Below, piece after piece: positions 1 through 9,586 of a DNA stretch of 64,000 nt. The translations under genes were made by a program, and so were the position numbers. The stretch comes from Ignavibacteriales bacterium (GTDB lineage: Bacteria > Bacteroidota > Ignavibacteria > Ignavibacteriales > Melioribacteraceae): assembly GCA_020635275.1 (NCBI GenBank), contig JACKAA010000004.1, positions 372,001 through 436,000 on the forward strand, in the 5' to 3' direction. Under the pieces are notes generated by a model. That model had not been told where the DNA came from, made no database searches, and saw nothing but the letters and a program-made list of their open reading frames with translations. The stretch's first letter is position 1. Every line of letters begins with the position of its first letter.

Positions 1-73
1 ATCCTTCAATGTGCAAGTGTAATTCGGCCTTAGGCATATTTTCTATAAATTGATGCAGATTATTTGTATTCAT
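1..73 (-). CDS. add: Adenosine deaminase, N-terminal fragment (cut by window edge)
   Basis: The complement of positions 73 to 1 reads MNTNNLHQFIENMPKAELHL followed by HIEG. The MPKAELHLHIEG segment is the hallmark start of adenosine/AMP deaminase family enzymes, whose HxH pair binds the catalytic zinc. Only 24 codons are inside the window; the rest lies beyond base 1. The start codon (complement of 71-73) is 12 bp after the stop of the upstream molybdenum hydroxylase, so it is probably the last known gene of the same operon. Converting adenosine to inosine feeds hypoxanthine/xanthine oxidation, which fits the upstream genes. The family call is firm for so short a piece because of the motif, but substrate choice (adenosine, adenine or another aminopurine) cannot be told. 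Confidence 0.8.
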   Translation of the reverse strand, partial: MNTNNLHQFIENMPKAELHLHIEG

Positions 74-85
74 AAATTCCTAAAA

Positions 86-2644
86 TTATATTTTAACTCT
101 TTTTTTAATAGGAAGTCTATAATATCTGGTTTTATCATATTGATAGAATGCATTTGCTACAGCAGCAGCAGTTGGAACAAGCCCAATTTCTCCAACACCT
201 TTAGCTCCATGCGGTCCATTTGGGTCTTCAACTTCAATTCCAATTACTTCAATTTCCGGAGTTTCTTTTGCTCTTAAAACACCCATTTTTCTGAGACGAG
301 TACTTTTAGGTCTTCCGTTTTCCATTTCAACTTCTTCAGAAATTGCATAACCCAATCCCATATGAACTGAGCCTTCAATCTGTCCCTCAAATAAAGTAGG
401 ATTTATAATTTTCCCAGCATCGTGAGCAGCAACAACCTTTTCAATTTTACCATCGTCATTTAGTATTACAACTTGAGTAGCATAACTGTATGAATAATGA
501 GTGATAACTTCATTTGCGTCTGCTCCGGGTTTTGTTGTCCAATCACAAATCCATTGCCCGGTATATGTTTTACCAACCAATTCTTCTAAATTATGATTTA
601 CTAAATCTGCTTTGAATTCTTTACATGTTTCTCTAATTGAATTGCCAATAATTGATGTAGCACGAGAAGCAGTTGTCATTCCCGATTTTGCTTCTTTTGA
701 TGTATCAACTTTAACTTCAATAAAGTTTGGATCAATACCGGTTTCATCAACTAAAAACTGGACTGCCATTGTATTTACACCCTGTCCCATTTCTGTCCAG
801 CCATGATTTAAAACAACTTTGTCCTTACTCACAATTTCAATTTTTATGATTCCGTCATCAGGCATTCCATTGCCTATTCCAGTATTTTTAATCCCGCAAG
901 CTATTCCGGCAAATTTGGAATTGTTGAAAATATCTTTGACCGCAAGCAAAGTTTCTCTAACTCCGGCACCTTTGTGAATTATTTGTCCGGTAGAAGTTTG
1001 ATCACCATTTTTTATTGCATTATCATATCTAAATTGCCATCTATCAAATCCTCCTTTTTCACATAGATCATCTATGCAGCTTTCAATAGCAAAAGTAACT
1101 TGATTAACTCCAAATCCTCTCATTGCACCGCAAGGTAAATTATTTGTATAAACTGCTTTACTATCTATTTTTACATTTGGAATTGTATATGCTCCCGTTG
1201 AATGCCCTGCAGCTCTTTCAAGAACCTTCATTCCAACTGAAGCGTAAGCTCCTGTATCACCAAGAATATCAGCTTCTAAATAAGTTAGCATTCCATTTTT
1301 ATCACAACCCAATTCGTATTTCATTCTAAGAGGGTGACGTTTTGGATGCATCAAAATTGACTCATCTCGTGATAATGTAATTTTAACTGGCTTTTGTAAA
1401 ATATAAGAACTTAACGCTGCATGATGCTGGACTGATAAATCTTCTTTACCACCAAAACCACCGCCGTTAGGAACAAGAATCACTCTTACTTTATCTTCTG
1501 TAAGATTTAAAACCTTTGCAATTTGTTTTCTATCTTCATAAACTCCTTGACCTTGTGAATAAATTGTAACACCATCTTGAGAGGGAAGTGCAATTGCAGA
1601 TTCTGGTTCCATGTAAGCGTGTTCAATCACTTGAGTATGATAAATTCCGGATGAAATAAAATCGGAATTCATTTTTGCCTCTTCAACATTTCCGCGATCA
1701 ATAATTGTTTCAGATAATAAATTCCCTTTTGTATGGATTTGCGGAGCATCTTCATTTAATGCTTTTTCCATATCAGATAAAGGTACAAGAATTTCATATT
1801 CTACTTCAATAAGTTTTGCAGCTTCTCTAGCGATATCTTGAGTCTCAGCAACAACTATCGCTAAAGCATCTCCAACATATCGAGTTTCTTCTCCAACACT
1901 AATCATCATTGGCCAATCTTGAACAATTAAGCCCGTATATTTTGCACCAGGAATATCTTTGGCGATAATAATTTTTATAACACCCAAAGTATTTTGAGCT
2001 TTTTCAAAATTTATACTTTTTACAATTGCTCTTGGATGATCACTAAATTTTAATGCGCCGAAAACCATTCCTTCAAATTTCATATCATCAACAAATGGTG
2101 CTTGACCAAGTGTTAATTTATCAGCATCATACTTTGGATAGCGCGAACCAACTTTGCCTTTAGACTTAGGTTTTGGAATTGTTTTATTTTCTCTAATAGC
2201 TTCAGCAGCGTATTTTACTGATTCAATTACTTTTGTATAGCCGGTGCATCTGCAAAGATTAGGAGTTAGTGCTTTTTTAATTTCTTCATCAGACGGTGAG
2301 GGATTATTATCTAAAAGTACTTTTGATTGAATAACAATTCCGGGTGTACAAAACCCACATTGTGTTCCACCTTTTTCTACAAATGCATTAGCAAATATTT
2401 CTTGTTTGTTTTTTTCAATTCCTTCAATTGTAATAACATTTCCATCTTCAACTTTTTTTATTGGAGTGACGCAAGATAAAACAGCTTTGCCATTTAACTC
2501 AACTGTACAGGCTCCGCACGATGCTTGAGGAGAACACCCATCTTTTGGAGAAGTAATTCCTTCAATATCTCGTAGATATTTTAATAATGATAATTCGGGA
2601 TTACCTAAATAATCAATTGTTTTTTCATTTAATGTAAATTTCAT
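86..2644 (-). CDS. Fused 2Fe-2S/molybdopterin hydroxylase, selenium-dependent xanthine dehydrogenase type
   Basis: The 852-residue protein fuses two modules that are separate subunits in most XDH enzymes. Residues 1 to about 155 are the paired 2Fe-2S domains: a ferredoxin-like cluster (CSPQASCGAC, then a Cys after VLS) and the second cluster (QCGFCTPG and NLCRCTGY). From about residue 170 comes the aldehyde oxidase/xanthine dehydrogenase molybdopterin domain, ending with the GAKGVGEIGL segment that holds the catalytic Glu. There is no FAD domain. This architecture and length match the selenium-dependent xanthine dehydrogenase family, in which a labile selenium sits at the Mo centre; no in-frame selenocysteine is involved. 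The YgfK-like gene directly upstream may supply the missing flavin/NAD(P)H arm. The next gene downstream is adenosine deaminase. Purine hydroxylation is the likely reaction; nicotinate or other N-heterocycles are alternatives. Confidence 0.88.
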   Translation of the reverse strand: MKFTLNEKTIDYLGNPELSLLKYLRDIEGITSPKDGCSPQASCGACTVELNGKAVLSCVTPIKKVEDGNVITIEGIEKNKQEIFANAFVEKGGTQCGFCTPGIVIQSKVLLDNNPSPSDEEIKKALTPNLCRCTGYTKVIESVKYAAEAIRENKTIPKPKSKGKVGSRYPKYDADKLTLGQAPFVDDMKFEGMVFGALKFSDHPRAIVKSINFEKAQNTLGVIKIIIAKDIPGAKYTGLIVQDWPMMISVGEETRYVGDALAIVVAETQDIAREAAKLIEVEYEILVPLSDMEKALNEDAPQIHTKGNLLSETIIDRGNVEEAKMNSDFISSGIYHTQVIEHAYMEPESAIALPSQDGVTIYSQGQGVYEDRKQIAKVLNLTEDKVRVILVPNGGGFGGKEDLSVQHHAALSSYILQKPVKITLSRDESILMHPKRHPLRMKYELGCDKNGMLTYLEADILGDTGAYASVGMKVLERAAGHSTGAYTIPNVKIDSKAVYTNNLPCGAMRGFGVNQVTFAIESCIDDLCEKGGFDRWQFRYDNAIKNGDQTSTGQIIHKGAGVRETLLAVKDIFNNSKFAGIACGIKNTGIGNGMPDDGIIKIEIVSKDKVVLNHGWTEMGQGVNTMAVQFLVDETGIDPNFIEVKVDTSKEAKSGMTTASRATSIIGNSIRETCKEFKADLVNHNLEELVGKTYTGQWICDWTTKPGADANEVITHYSYSYATQVVILNDDGKIEKVVAAHDAGKIINPTLFEGQIEGSVHMGLGYAISEEVEMENGRPKSTRLRKMGVLRAKETPEIEVIGIEVEDPNGPHGAKGVGEIGLVPTAAAVANAFYQYDKTRYYRLPIKKRVKI

Positions 2645-2661
2645 ATTATACTCTAATTTAT

Positions 2662-2722
2662 GTCATCCCCGTGAAAACGGGAATCCAGAAATAATGCAAA
2701 TAGATTCCGGATAATTACTAAT
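2662..2722. repeat. REP-like GTCATCCCCG/CGGGAATCC element
   Basis: Positions 2662-2690 read GTCATCCCCGTG, four A's, then CGGGAATCCAG: an inverted repeat of the GTCATTCCCG...CGGGAATC type. It is followed by a TAGATTCCGGATAAT segment that recurs near 34835. The same words occur in many intergenic spaces of 23250-43640. It sits in the 154-bp gap between the YgfK-like gene and the fused hydroxylase, so it does not mark an operon end by itself. No T-tract follows, so it is not a classical terminator. Confidence 0.6.
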
Positions 2723-2798
2723 TGAATTTCATGTAAAGATTCTTTTCAATTATTATAATGTTTTCAACAATTATATCAGCATAATAATGACAACAATA

Positions 2799-5700
2799 TT
2801 AATTGTTTTTGAAAACTGAGAACTCATTTAAATTCGAAACTAAATAAATCATTTCTGCTGCTTTATCTAAAATCTTTGTGAATTCTTCATCAGATTCAAT
2901 ATTTGTAATTTCATAATTATGATTAAAAATGATTTTGATTTTGTCTGATGTATAAATAAAATTATTATTCTCAATAATTATTTTTTCAATGCTTCCATTA
3001 TTTTTATATTCAATAGAATTATCTCCCAAAAAATAGCAATTATCTTCACTTTCAAAACTTTCTTTTGTTAAATAAAATTTTGGTTTTGTAATATACGGAG
3101 CACCATTTGTCGGACAGAAAGTATTACAATTGCCACATTCGTTACAAAAATCACCAATGTTAAAAATTTGATGCGCTTGTTCAATGTTTAAGTAATCTGT
3201 TATTTCTGATTTGATACTTCCATTCGATGTGAGCGTATAAATGGGAATTTTAGATTTCTCAGCTTCGAATGAAACATTAGCAAAATTAGGACAAATTCCA
3301 ATGCAAATATTACAGATATCATTACAGTATAGACATCTGCTCGCTTCAGCAACTGCTTGTACATCGGTCATATTCGGATGAACCAAATTGAAATTATTTC
3401 TGTTGTCTAAATTAATTTCTGGTAACTTATTTCCATATTGCCTGTAACTCTGTTTTTGTTGATAATCAGCAAGTGATAATTTATTTTCAACTTTTGGAGA
3501 TGATAATTTAAAATCTATGTTTGCTTTATTAATAATTGCATAAGCTGCATTTTTACCATCACCAATTGCATTTATTAACGAATCTGCTCCGCGTGTTGCA
3601 TCTCCACCAGCAAATATATTTGGAAATTGCGTCTCATTATTTATACCTAAAACAAGTTTCTCATCTTCAATAAAATCTAAAATTGTATCTTGTCCAATTG
3701 CAGTAATTATTGAATCAAACTTCATTGAAAATTCTGAATCTTTAATTGGGATTGGTCGTCTTCTTCCGCTTTCATCTGGTTGACCTAATTCCATTTTTGT
3801 GCACACTAATTCTAATTGATCATCAGATTTGTTTATTGAAAGGGGAGTAGCTAATTCAAAAATATAAATCTTTTCTTCAACCAAAGCTTTAATTTCTTCC
3901 GGATCGGCGGGCATTTCCTTGATAGTTCTTCTATAAACGACGGCGACATTTCCATCTTTCCCAACTAATCTTTTTGATGTTCTTGCTGCATCAACCGCAG
4001 AATTTCCTCCTCCAATTATTGCAACTGTTTTTCCAATATTTAATTCCTCATTTCGTCTAACTTTTGAGAGAAAGGTTAATTGATCATGAACATTTTCTAT
4101 GTCTTCACCATCAATATTAAGTTTTTTACCTTTTTGTGCCCCTATTCCGATGAACACATAATTACTATCATTTTTTATTTGAGCAAATAATTCAGCATTT
4201 ACATTTTGGTTAAAGTGAAAATTCACTCCAAGTGATTTTATTATATCTATGTCAGCTTCAATTTGTTGATCTGTAATTCTGAATTCGGGAATTGAATCCG
4301 AAGCCATTCCGCCAGCAAAAGGTTTGGTCTCGTAAACATTCACCTCAAATCCATCTAGAGCTAAAAAGTAAGCACAAGATAAGCCAGCTGGTCCCGCACC
4401 AATTACTGAAGCTTTAATTCCATTTTTATCTTTAACTATTAATTCTAAATTACCTTCAAACTTTTCTGCGTTAAATCTTTTTATTCCACGAATTAAAAGG
4501 GAATTATCATAATTCATTTTTGTACATTTTGTTTGACACAAATGATCGCACACATTTCCCGTAATATTTGGTAACGGATTATCTTCTAAAATTACTTTAT
4601 AAGCTTTGTCAAAATCGGCACTGGCTGTATGATACATATATTCTGGTACATTTTGCGAAACTGCACAAACTTCTATGCAAGGAGCATGGATACAATCGTA
4701 AGGAGTAAGCTCTCTATTTGTCTTAATATTTTCATAAGGGAAAGAAGATTTATGATATTGTTTCTGTTCCAAAACTGCTAAGGAATATTTTCTTAAATTA
4801 GTTAAACCAGCTTTAGTCACCTCATCTTTATCAGCAATCTTTTTAATGAAATCACCAATATTATTGACACCTAATTTTAAGAAGTTAATATCTAACTCTT
4901 CAAAATATTGAATCATTCTTAAATAACCACCGGGTTTTAACAAATCTGAACAAACTGTAATAGGTTTTAAGTTACATGCCAATGTATCCGAGACATTAAA
5001 TGCATCAATACCAGCAGAAAATGAAATATCAAGCGCGCCATTAAAATCACTTTGTAATTTTTCTGCGAGATTTATACTTATTGGATGCAAGGCGCGTCCA
5101 CTTGTGTAAACCATATTTTCTATTTGTGGTAACCAATTAGTAGAGTTAAGAGATTCTAAAGTGTTTGTAAGTTTCAATCCAAATTCAACATTATTTTCTT
5201 TCGCACAGATTTGGAGCGAATTGATCATTTTAATTGCATCATCATATTTTAAGTCATGCTCAAAAGCTTCGTCCGGAACAGTAATTTCATAACCTAATTT
5301 TTCGTTTAAGATGAATCTTAATCTTTCTGAGCCAAGCAGAGTAGGATTTAATTTAATTGTTGTATGTAACTTTCTTTCTTCAATTAAATATTTACCAATG
5401 CTTTCAATTTCATTTGCCGGACAACCGTGCATAGTGGAAAGCGTAATGTTATTTGAGATTTGATCGGGAATATTAATCTTATCAATATCTGGATAATACT
5501 TGGACAGAATAGCAATTTTCTCATCTTTTTCAGTTTTGCAATTATTCATTTTGTCAAAGAACCATTGCACATTAGGTTTTAGAATTCCTTCAAGATTGTA
5601 ACCAACACTTAAGTTAAAAATAAATCCTGATTCAGTTTCATCCCAACCAAATTTATGTCTTAGTAAATGGATTAAAATCCATGCGTTTAGATATTCATCA

Positions 5701-6059
5701 TAACTATCTTTAATTTTTAACTCTTGCGACCACTCACAATTGTAACCTTCATCTTCCATATCAATGCAAGGTTTCGTTACTTCAAGTTCGTCTAAAGTTT
5801 GAACAGTTTTAAGCTCAATATATCTTGCTCCAACAAGCCAAGAAGAAATAATATTTTGAGCCATTTGAGTATGTGGACCAGCAGCAACGCCGAGGGGAGT
5901 TTCTAAAGTTTGGCCGTATCTTTTTAATTTGTAAGGATCAGATCTTTTAGAAGTAAAGAGATTTTCTTTATATAATCCGAATATTCTACCATGGTTTTCT
6001 TCTTCTGTTATCCATGTGAAAAGTCTCTCAATCGGAATTCTATAAAATTTATCACTCAT
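2799..6059 (-). CDS. ygfK: YgfK-like iron-sulfur flavoprotein (putative selenate reductase subunit family)
   Basis: The 1086-residue protein has the YgfK order. Residues 1 to about 450 form a dihydroorotate-dehydrogenase-like TIM-barrel region (LGVAAGPHTQMAQN). Next is a glutamate-synthase-small-subunit-like 4Fe-4S region (CIHAPCIEVC, CDHLCQTKC), then a pyridine nucleotide-disulfide oxidoreductase core with FAD motif VIGAGPAGLSC and NAD(P) motif IIGGGNSAVDAAR. The C-terminus has two ferredoxin-type clusters (CLYCNDICNICIGICP and CNECGNCNTFCP). E. coli YgfK is about 1030 residues. YgfK genes are linked to selenium-dependent molybdenum hydroxylases. Since the neighbouring fused XDH lacks an FAD domain, an electron-transfer partnership with NAD(P)H is inferred. 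The name selenate reductase is historical, and no selenate activity can be read from the sequence. Confidence 0.88.
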   Translation of the reverse strand: MSDKFYRIPIERLFTWITEEENHGRIFGLYKENLFTSKRSDPYKLKRYGQTLETPLGVAAGPHTQMAQNIISSWLVGARYIELKTVQTLDELEVTKPCIDMEDEGYNCEWSQELKIKDSYDEYLNAWILIHLLRHKFGWDETESGFIFNLSVGYNLEGILKPNVQWFFDKMNNCKTEKDEKIAILSKYYPDIDKINIPDQISNNITLSTMHGCPANEIESIGKYLIEERKLHTTIKLNPTLLGSERLRFILNEKLGYEITVPDEAFEHDLKYDDAIKMINSLQICAKENNVEFGLKLTNTLESLNSTNWLPQIENMVYTSGRALHPISINLAEKLQSDFNGALDISFSAGIDAFNVSDTLACNLKPITVCSDLLKPGGYLRMIQYFEELDINFLKLGVNNIGDFIKKIADKDEVTKAGLTNLRKYSLAVLEQKQYHKSSFPYENIKTNRELTPYDCIHAPCIEVCAVSQNVPEYMYHTASADFDKAYKVILEDNPLPNITGNVCDHLCQTKCTKMNYDNSLLIRGIKRFNAEKFEGNLELIVKDKNGIKASVIGAGPAGLSCAYFLALDGFEVNVYETKPFAGGMASDSIPEFRITDQQIEADIDIIKSLGVNFHFNQNVNAELFAQIKNDSNYVFIGIGAQKGKKLNIDGEDIENVHDQLTFLSKVRRNEELNIGKTVAIIGGGNSAVDAARTSKRLVGKDGNVAVVYRRTIKEMPADPEEIKALVEEKIYIFELATPLSINKSDDQLELVCTKMELGQPDESGRRRPIPIKDSEFSMKFDSIITAIGQDTILDFIEDEKLVLGINNETQFPNIFAGGDATRGADSLINAIGDGKNAAYAIINKANIDFKLSSPKVENKLSLADYQQKQSYRQYGNKLPEINLDNRNNFNLVHPNMTDVQAVAEASRCLYCNDICNICIGICPNFANVSFEAEKSKIPIYTLTSNGSIKSEITDYLNIEQAHQIFNIGDFCNECGNCNTFCPTNGAPYITKPKFYLTKESFESEDNCYFLGDNSIEYKNNGSIEKIIIENNNFIYTSDKIKIIFNHNYEITNIESDEEFTKILDKAAEMIYLVSNLNEFSVFKNN

Positions 6060-6249
6060 TTAAGTAACTTTCAATAATAGAATAATTTAACAAAGAAATT
6101 ATGAAAAATTACTTTAACTATCAGTAAGAAAATTTAGTCGAAAAAAAATTAAATAAGTTATAATTTATTTGAGAAATCTATAAATAAATTAGATTCTCAA
6201 TTATGCCAATTGAAGTCGAACAAAAACATGAAGGAATAACTTGTGATAA

Positions 6250-7212
6250 TTAATTTGAATTTTTAATTTTAATAATTTCAGCAGCAATACTAATAGCAAT
6301 CTCTTCAGGTGATTCTGCTTCAATATCTAAACCAACAGGTGTATGAACCTTTTTAAATAATTCAGAATTTATTCCTTCAGATTCTAAATGTGAAAAAATA
6401 CTTTTTGATTTTTTATCGCTTCCCATCAAACCAATGTATCTTAATTTCATTCCAATAATTGATTTTAATGCTTCTTTATCACCGTCATGATTTGGAGTAA
6501 CAATAACAGCATATGATTTTTTTGATTCTCTGATAAATTTGTAAATTTCATTAAATGGTGTAATAATTTTTTTATTGGAATATGTATTATTTTTCATTGT
6601 AATTATATCATCACGCTGATCAAATGTAACAACATAAAAATCTAAAGTTGCCATTGCCCTTGAGACAGCTAATCCTACGTGACCGCCTCCAATAACGTAA
6701 ACTGTGTTGAGTAATCCAATGTTTTCCTCAAATTGCCAATTTTGTTCACTTTCAAAAAATAAAGTTATGTCTTTATCATTTTCTTTGTTAGGCGTGTAAT
6801 CGAGTCCGAATGGGTTTAATCTTAAAACACCATTTGTTTGCTCTTCAAGATTATCAATAATTTGTTTTATCTTGTCTCTATCTTCAAGCATTAATGTATG
6901 AACAATTAATGTTTGGGTTCCTCCGCAGATTAGACCAGAAGAATGACCATCTTTTGTTTTGCTGTGATGAAGCTTTCTAATAAAATTTACAGGTTCAGGT
7001 TGATTAAGTGTCCCTCTAATTTCATTTAAAATATCAAACTCCATTATTCCGCCGCCAATTGAACCATAAGTTTCCACGTCTTCAGAAATAGCCATTTTAA
7101 AGCCGGTTTTGCCTGGCGAAGATAATGTTGAGTCAGCAACAATTAGTAAATTGACACGAATATTTCGGTTTAATTTGTTATAAATAAAAATCCAAAGATC
7201 TACTTCTTTCAT
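6250..7212 (-). CDS. xdhC: XdhC/CoxI family molybdenum hydroxylase maturation protein
   Basis: The 320-residue protein has the two XdhC parts. The N-terminal XdhC/CoxI domain shows GSIGGGIMEFD at about 50-60 and the conserved SGLICGGTQ with Cys 96. The C-terminal Rossmann domain shows YVIGGGHVGLAVSR (GGGHVG at 175-180). Family members bind the molybdenum cofactor, promote sulfuration of the Mo centre and load it into xanthine dehydrogenase-type enzymes. In selenium-dependent systems related proteins act with the Se-XDH. It lies between the two-subunit XDH genes upstream and the YgfK/Se-XDH genes downstream, so it could serve either enzyme. Upstream of the start there is only a weak GGAA ribosome-binding site. 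Confidence 0.88.
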   Translation of the reverse strand: MKEVDLWIFIYNKLNRNIRVNLLIVADSTLSSPGKTGFKMAISEDVETYGSIGGGIMEFDILNEIRGTLNQPEPVNFIRKLHHSKTKDGHSSGLICGGTQTLIVHTLMLEDRDKIKQIIDNLEEQTNGVLRLNPFGLDYTPNKENDKDITLFFESEQNWQFEENIGLLNTVYVIGGGHVGLAVSRAMATLDFYVVTFDQRDDIITMKNNTYSNKKIITPFNEIYKFIRESKKSYAVIVTPNHDGDKEALKSIIGMKLRYIGLMGSDKKSKSIFSHLESEGINSELFKKVHTPVGLDIEAESPEEIAISIAAEIIKIKNSN

Positions 7213-7235
7213 AGTGTTCCAATAGTTTTAGAATA

Positions 7236-7326
7236 TTGTCATTTTGAAGGATAGCCATATCTTTATATGATATGCAAGTAAGAAAATTAGTTAATAAGAT
7301 TTCTCACATCTGTTCGAATGACAAAT
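7236..7326. repeat. Dyad repeat with TTGTCATT / AATGACAA ends
   Basis: The gap between the molybdopterin subunit and the xdhC-like gene carries TTGTCATTTTGAAGGA at its left end and TTCGAATGACAAA at its right end, an imperfect inverted pair about 90 bp apart. This resembles the GTCATT...AATGAC elements that fill the 23250-43640 spacers. No coding potential or T-tract was seen. Confidence 0.4.
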
Positions 7327-7336
7327 TTGTTTTATA

Positions 7337-9586
7337 TTAATTATATAAACCCAACAAAACCTTTTCCGGAGTAATTGGCGCTGAATATTCAATTTTACTT
7401 TTTGGATTAAAACTTTTTACAGCATTCATAATAGCAAAGAAACTTCCAATTCCATACATCAGAGGAGGCTCACCGATTGCTTTACTTTTTAACGGACCAA
7501 ATCTATTTTCAGAATCTTCCAAAAACTCTATATCAATATTCTTTGGCACTGAATAAATATCAGGTATTTTATAGGTTGAAAGGGAATTAGAAAGTAATTT
7601 CCCATTTTTCGAATATTTCAATTCTTCCAAAGTCATCCATCCAATTCCTTGGACTAAACCTCCTTCAACTTGACCAATATCAATTTTTTCATCAATGCTT
7701 TTACCAAAATCATGAACTATTTTTACGTAGTCAAATTCATAAATTCCTCTTACACAATCAACAGTAGCACACGTTATTGAAGTGCCGTAAACATGATATG
7801 CAAATGGTCTTCCTTTATTTTTTGTACGATCAAAATAAATTTCCGGAGTTGCATAAAATTCATGAGCTGAAAGATTAATTCTATTTAAGTAAGCTTTCTG
7901 AATTAATCCTTTCCAAGTTAAATTTGTTGGTTGATTATCGTATAAAATAATTTCATTTACAATTGAAAATTTTTCAATGTCATTTTTATTTAATTCATCT
8001 GCTGCAAATTTTAACAATCTTTGTTTTATTGATCTAGAAGCTTTTATTGCTGCATTTCCATTAAGATCTGCTCCACTGCTTGCTGCTGTAGCTGATGCAT
8101 TTGCAATTCTTGTCGTGTTGGTTGATTCGATCTTAATTTTTTCAATATTTACAGAAAAAGTATTTGCAACAGCTAATTTTATTTTTTCATTTACACCTTG
8201 TCCCATTTCAACTGCGGCCGTACTTACACCAATACTTCCGTCGTTATAAACATGAACCAATGCACTTGCTTGGTTTAACATTGTATTTGTAAATGATATT
8301 CCAAAGCAGATAGGCATTACTGCAATGCCTTTTTTGTATAACTTATTATTTTTATTAAATTCGCTAACTTCATCAAAAAGTTTCTGCATTTTGTACTTAT
8401 TTTGTGCAGTTTTCCAACTTACAACAGCTTTTGAATCTTCTGCTTTTTGACCATAATAAAAATGCTCGTTTTCAGTAATTAAGTTCATTTTCTGTATTTG
8501 AGATGCATCAATTCCTAAATTTACAGCTGTTTTATGAATTGCAGATTCAAAAACAAATTTACCTTGTGGTCCGCCAAAACCTCTAAAAGCTGTAAATGGT
8601 GGGAGATTTGTTTTGCAGCTAATTGCAGTTGCTTTTACATTTGGTACAAAATAAGCATTTGTTGCATGAAATAAAGTACGCTCTAAAATAGCTGGGGAGA
8701 GATCAGCAACAGCTCCTGCATTTTGAAAATAGGTTACTTCGTAAGCAAGTATTCTTAAATCTTTTGTTAAGCCAATTTTAAAATCTGAAGAGTAAGGATG
8801 TCTTTTACCAGTAAAATCTAAATCTTCATGTCGTGATAAAATTAGTTTAACCGGCTTTTTAGTTAAATATACTCCCAATGCTGAAAGGACAGCCCAATGT
8901 GTTGCTTGATCTTCTTTACCACCAAAAGCTCCGCCTAATCGTAAAACATCTACTTCTATTTTATTCATAGGTAGGTTTAGAATTTTGGAAATAGTTCTCT
9001 GAACGGCAGATAAACTTTGGGTTGATGATATTATTTTAATTCCATTTCCTTCTGCTGGGAAAGACACTGCCCCTTGTGTTTCTAAATAAAGATGTTCCTG
9101 ACCTCCAGTTTCAACCTTCCCTTCAACAACATATTTGCAGCTTTGCCAGGCTTTATCTACATTTCCGCTTTCAAAAGTTTTAGGCGGCATTATAAGTGAA
9201 TTTTTTTCAAACGCTTCTCTTGGATCGACAATTACTTCTAATTCTTCATATTCAATTTTTATTTTTTTGGAAGCTTTAAAACAAATTGATTGAGTTTCTG
9301 CGATTATTAAGACAATTGGTTCGCCAATAAAATGAACTTCATTTTCGGCTAAAAGTGATTCATCCTGGATTATTCCACCAACTTGGTTTTCTCCCGGAAT
9401 ATCTTTAGCAGTAATTATTTTAATAACTCCAGGTAAACTCTGAGCTTTGTCTAAATCCACTTTAGTGATTTTACCATGCGCAATGGTAGAGGTTACAACT
9501 TTTGCAAACAAAGTTCCTTCTACTATTGGGAAATCATTTACAAATAGAGATTCGCCTTGTACATGTTTCGTCACATCAGTGTTCAT
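7337..9586 (-). CDS. xdhB: Xanthine dehydrogenase molybdopterin-binding subunit
   Basis: The 749-residue protein is a stand-alone aldehyde oxidase/xanthine dehydrogenase large subunit. It starts with the a/b hammerhead domain (HVQGESLFVNDFP near the N-terminus) and continues through the molybdopterin-binding regions (LGGAFGGKED, FRGFGGPQG, VEMGQGVNEK). It ends with AIGEPPLMYGIGSFFAIMNA, where GEPP carries the catalytic Glu. Its start codon overlaps the stop of the upstream FAD/2Fe-2S subunit by 4 bp (ATGA), so translation is coupled and the two form one enzyme. This is the conventional multi-subunit XDH, distinct from the fused hydroxylase at 86-2644. Purine substrates are likely but not proven by sequence. 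The symbol follows the nomenclature where XdhB is the Mo subunit; naming differs between organisms. Confidence 0.88.
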   Translation of the reverse strand: MNTDVTKHVQGESLFVNDFPIVEGTLFAKVVTSTIAHGKITKVDLDKAQSLPGVIKIITAKDIPGENQVGGIIQDESLLAENEVHFIGEPIVLIIAETQSICFKASKKIKIEYEELEVIVDPREAFEKNSLIMPPKTFESGNVDKAWQSCKYVVEGKVETGGQEHLYLETQGAVSFPAEGNGIKIISSTQSLSAVQRTISKILNLPMNKIEVDVLRLGGAFGGKEDQATHWAVLSALGVYLTKKPVKLILSRHEDLDFTGKRHPYSSDFKIGLTKDLRILAYEVTYFQNAGAVADLSPAILERTLFHATNAYFVPNVKATAISCKTNLPPFTAFRGFGGPQGKFVFESAIHKTAVNLGIDASQIQKMNLITENEHFYYGQKAEDSKAVVSWKTAQNKYKMQKLFDEVSEFNKNNKLYKKGIAVMPICFGISFTNTMLNQASALVHVYNDGSIGVSTAAVEMGQGVNEKIKLAVANTFSVNIEKIKIESTNTTRIANASATAASSGADLNGNAAIKASRSIKQRLLKFAADELNKNDIEKFSIVNEIILYDNQPTNLTWKGLIQKAYLNRINLSAHEFYATPEIYFDRTKNKGRPFAYHVYGTSITCATVDCVRGIYEFDYVKIVHDFGKSIDEKIDIGQVEGGLVQGIGWMTLEELKYSKNGKLLSNSLSTYKIPDIYSVPKNIDIEFLEDSENRFGPLKSKAIGEPPLMYGIGSFFAIMNAVKSFNPKSKIEYSAPITPEKVLLGLYN

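Noticed and set aside
50..277. A 75-residue plus-strand ORF and many similar ORFs opposite the hydroxylase, FG-GAP and kinase genes
   Set aside because: They mirror strong coding frames on the other strand, have low-complexity Phe/Leu/Ser-rich products and no ribosome-binding sites.
86..2644. Selenocysteine codon in the selenium-dependent type hydroxylase
   Set aside because: The frame is complete without internal TGA and the family uses a labile selenium ligand, not selenocysteine.
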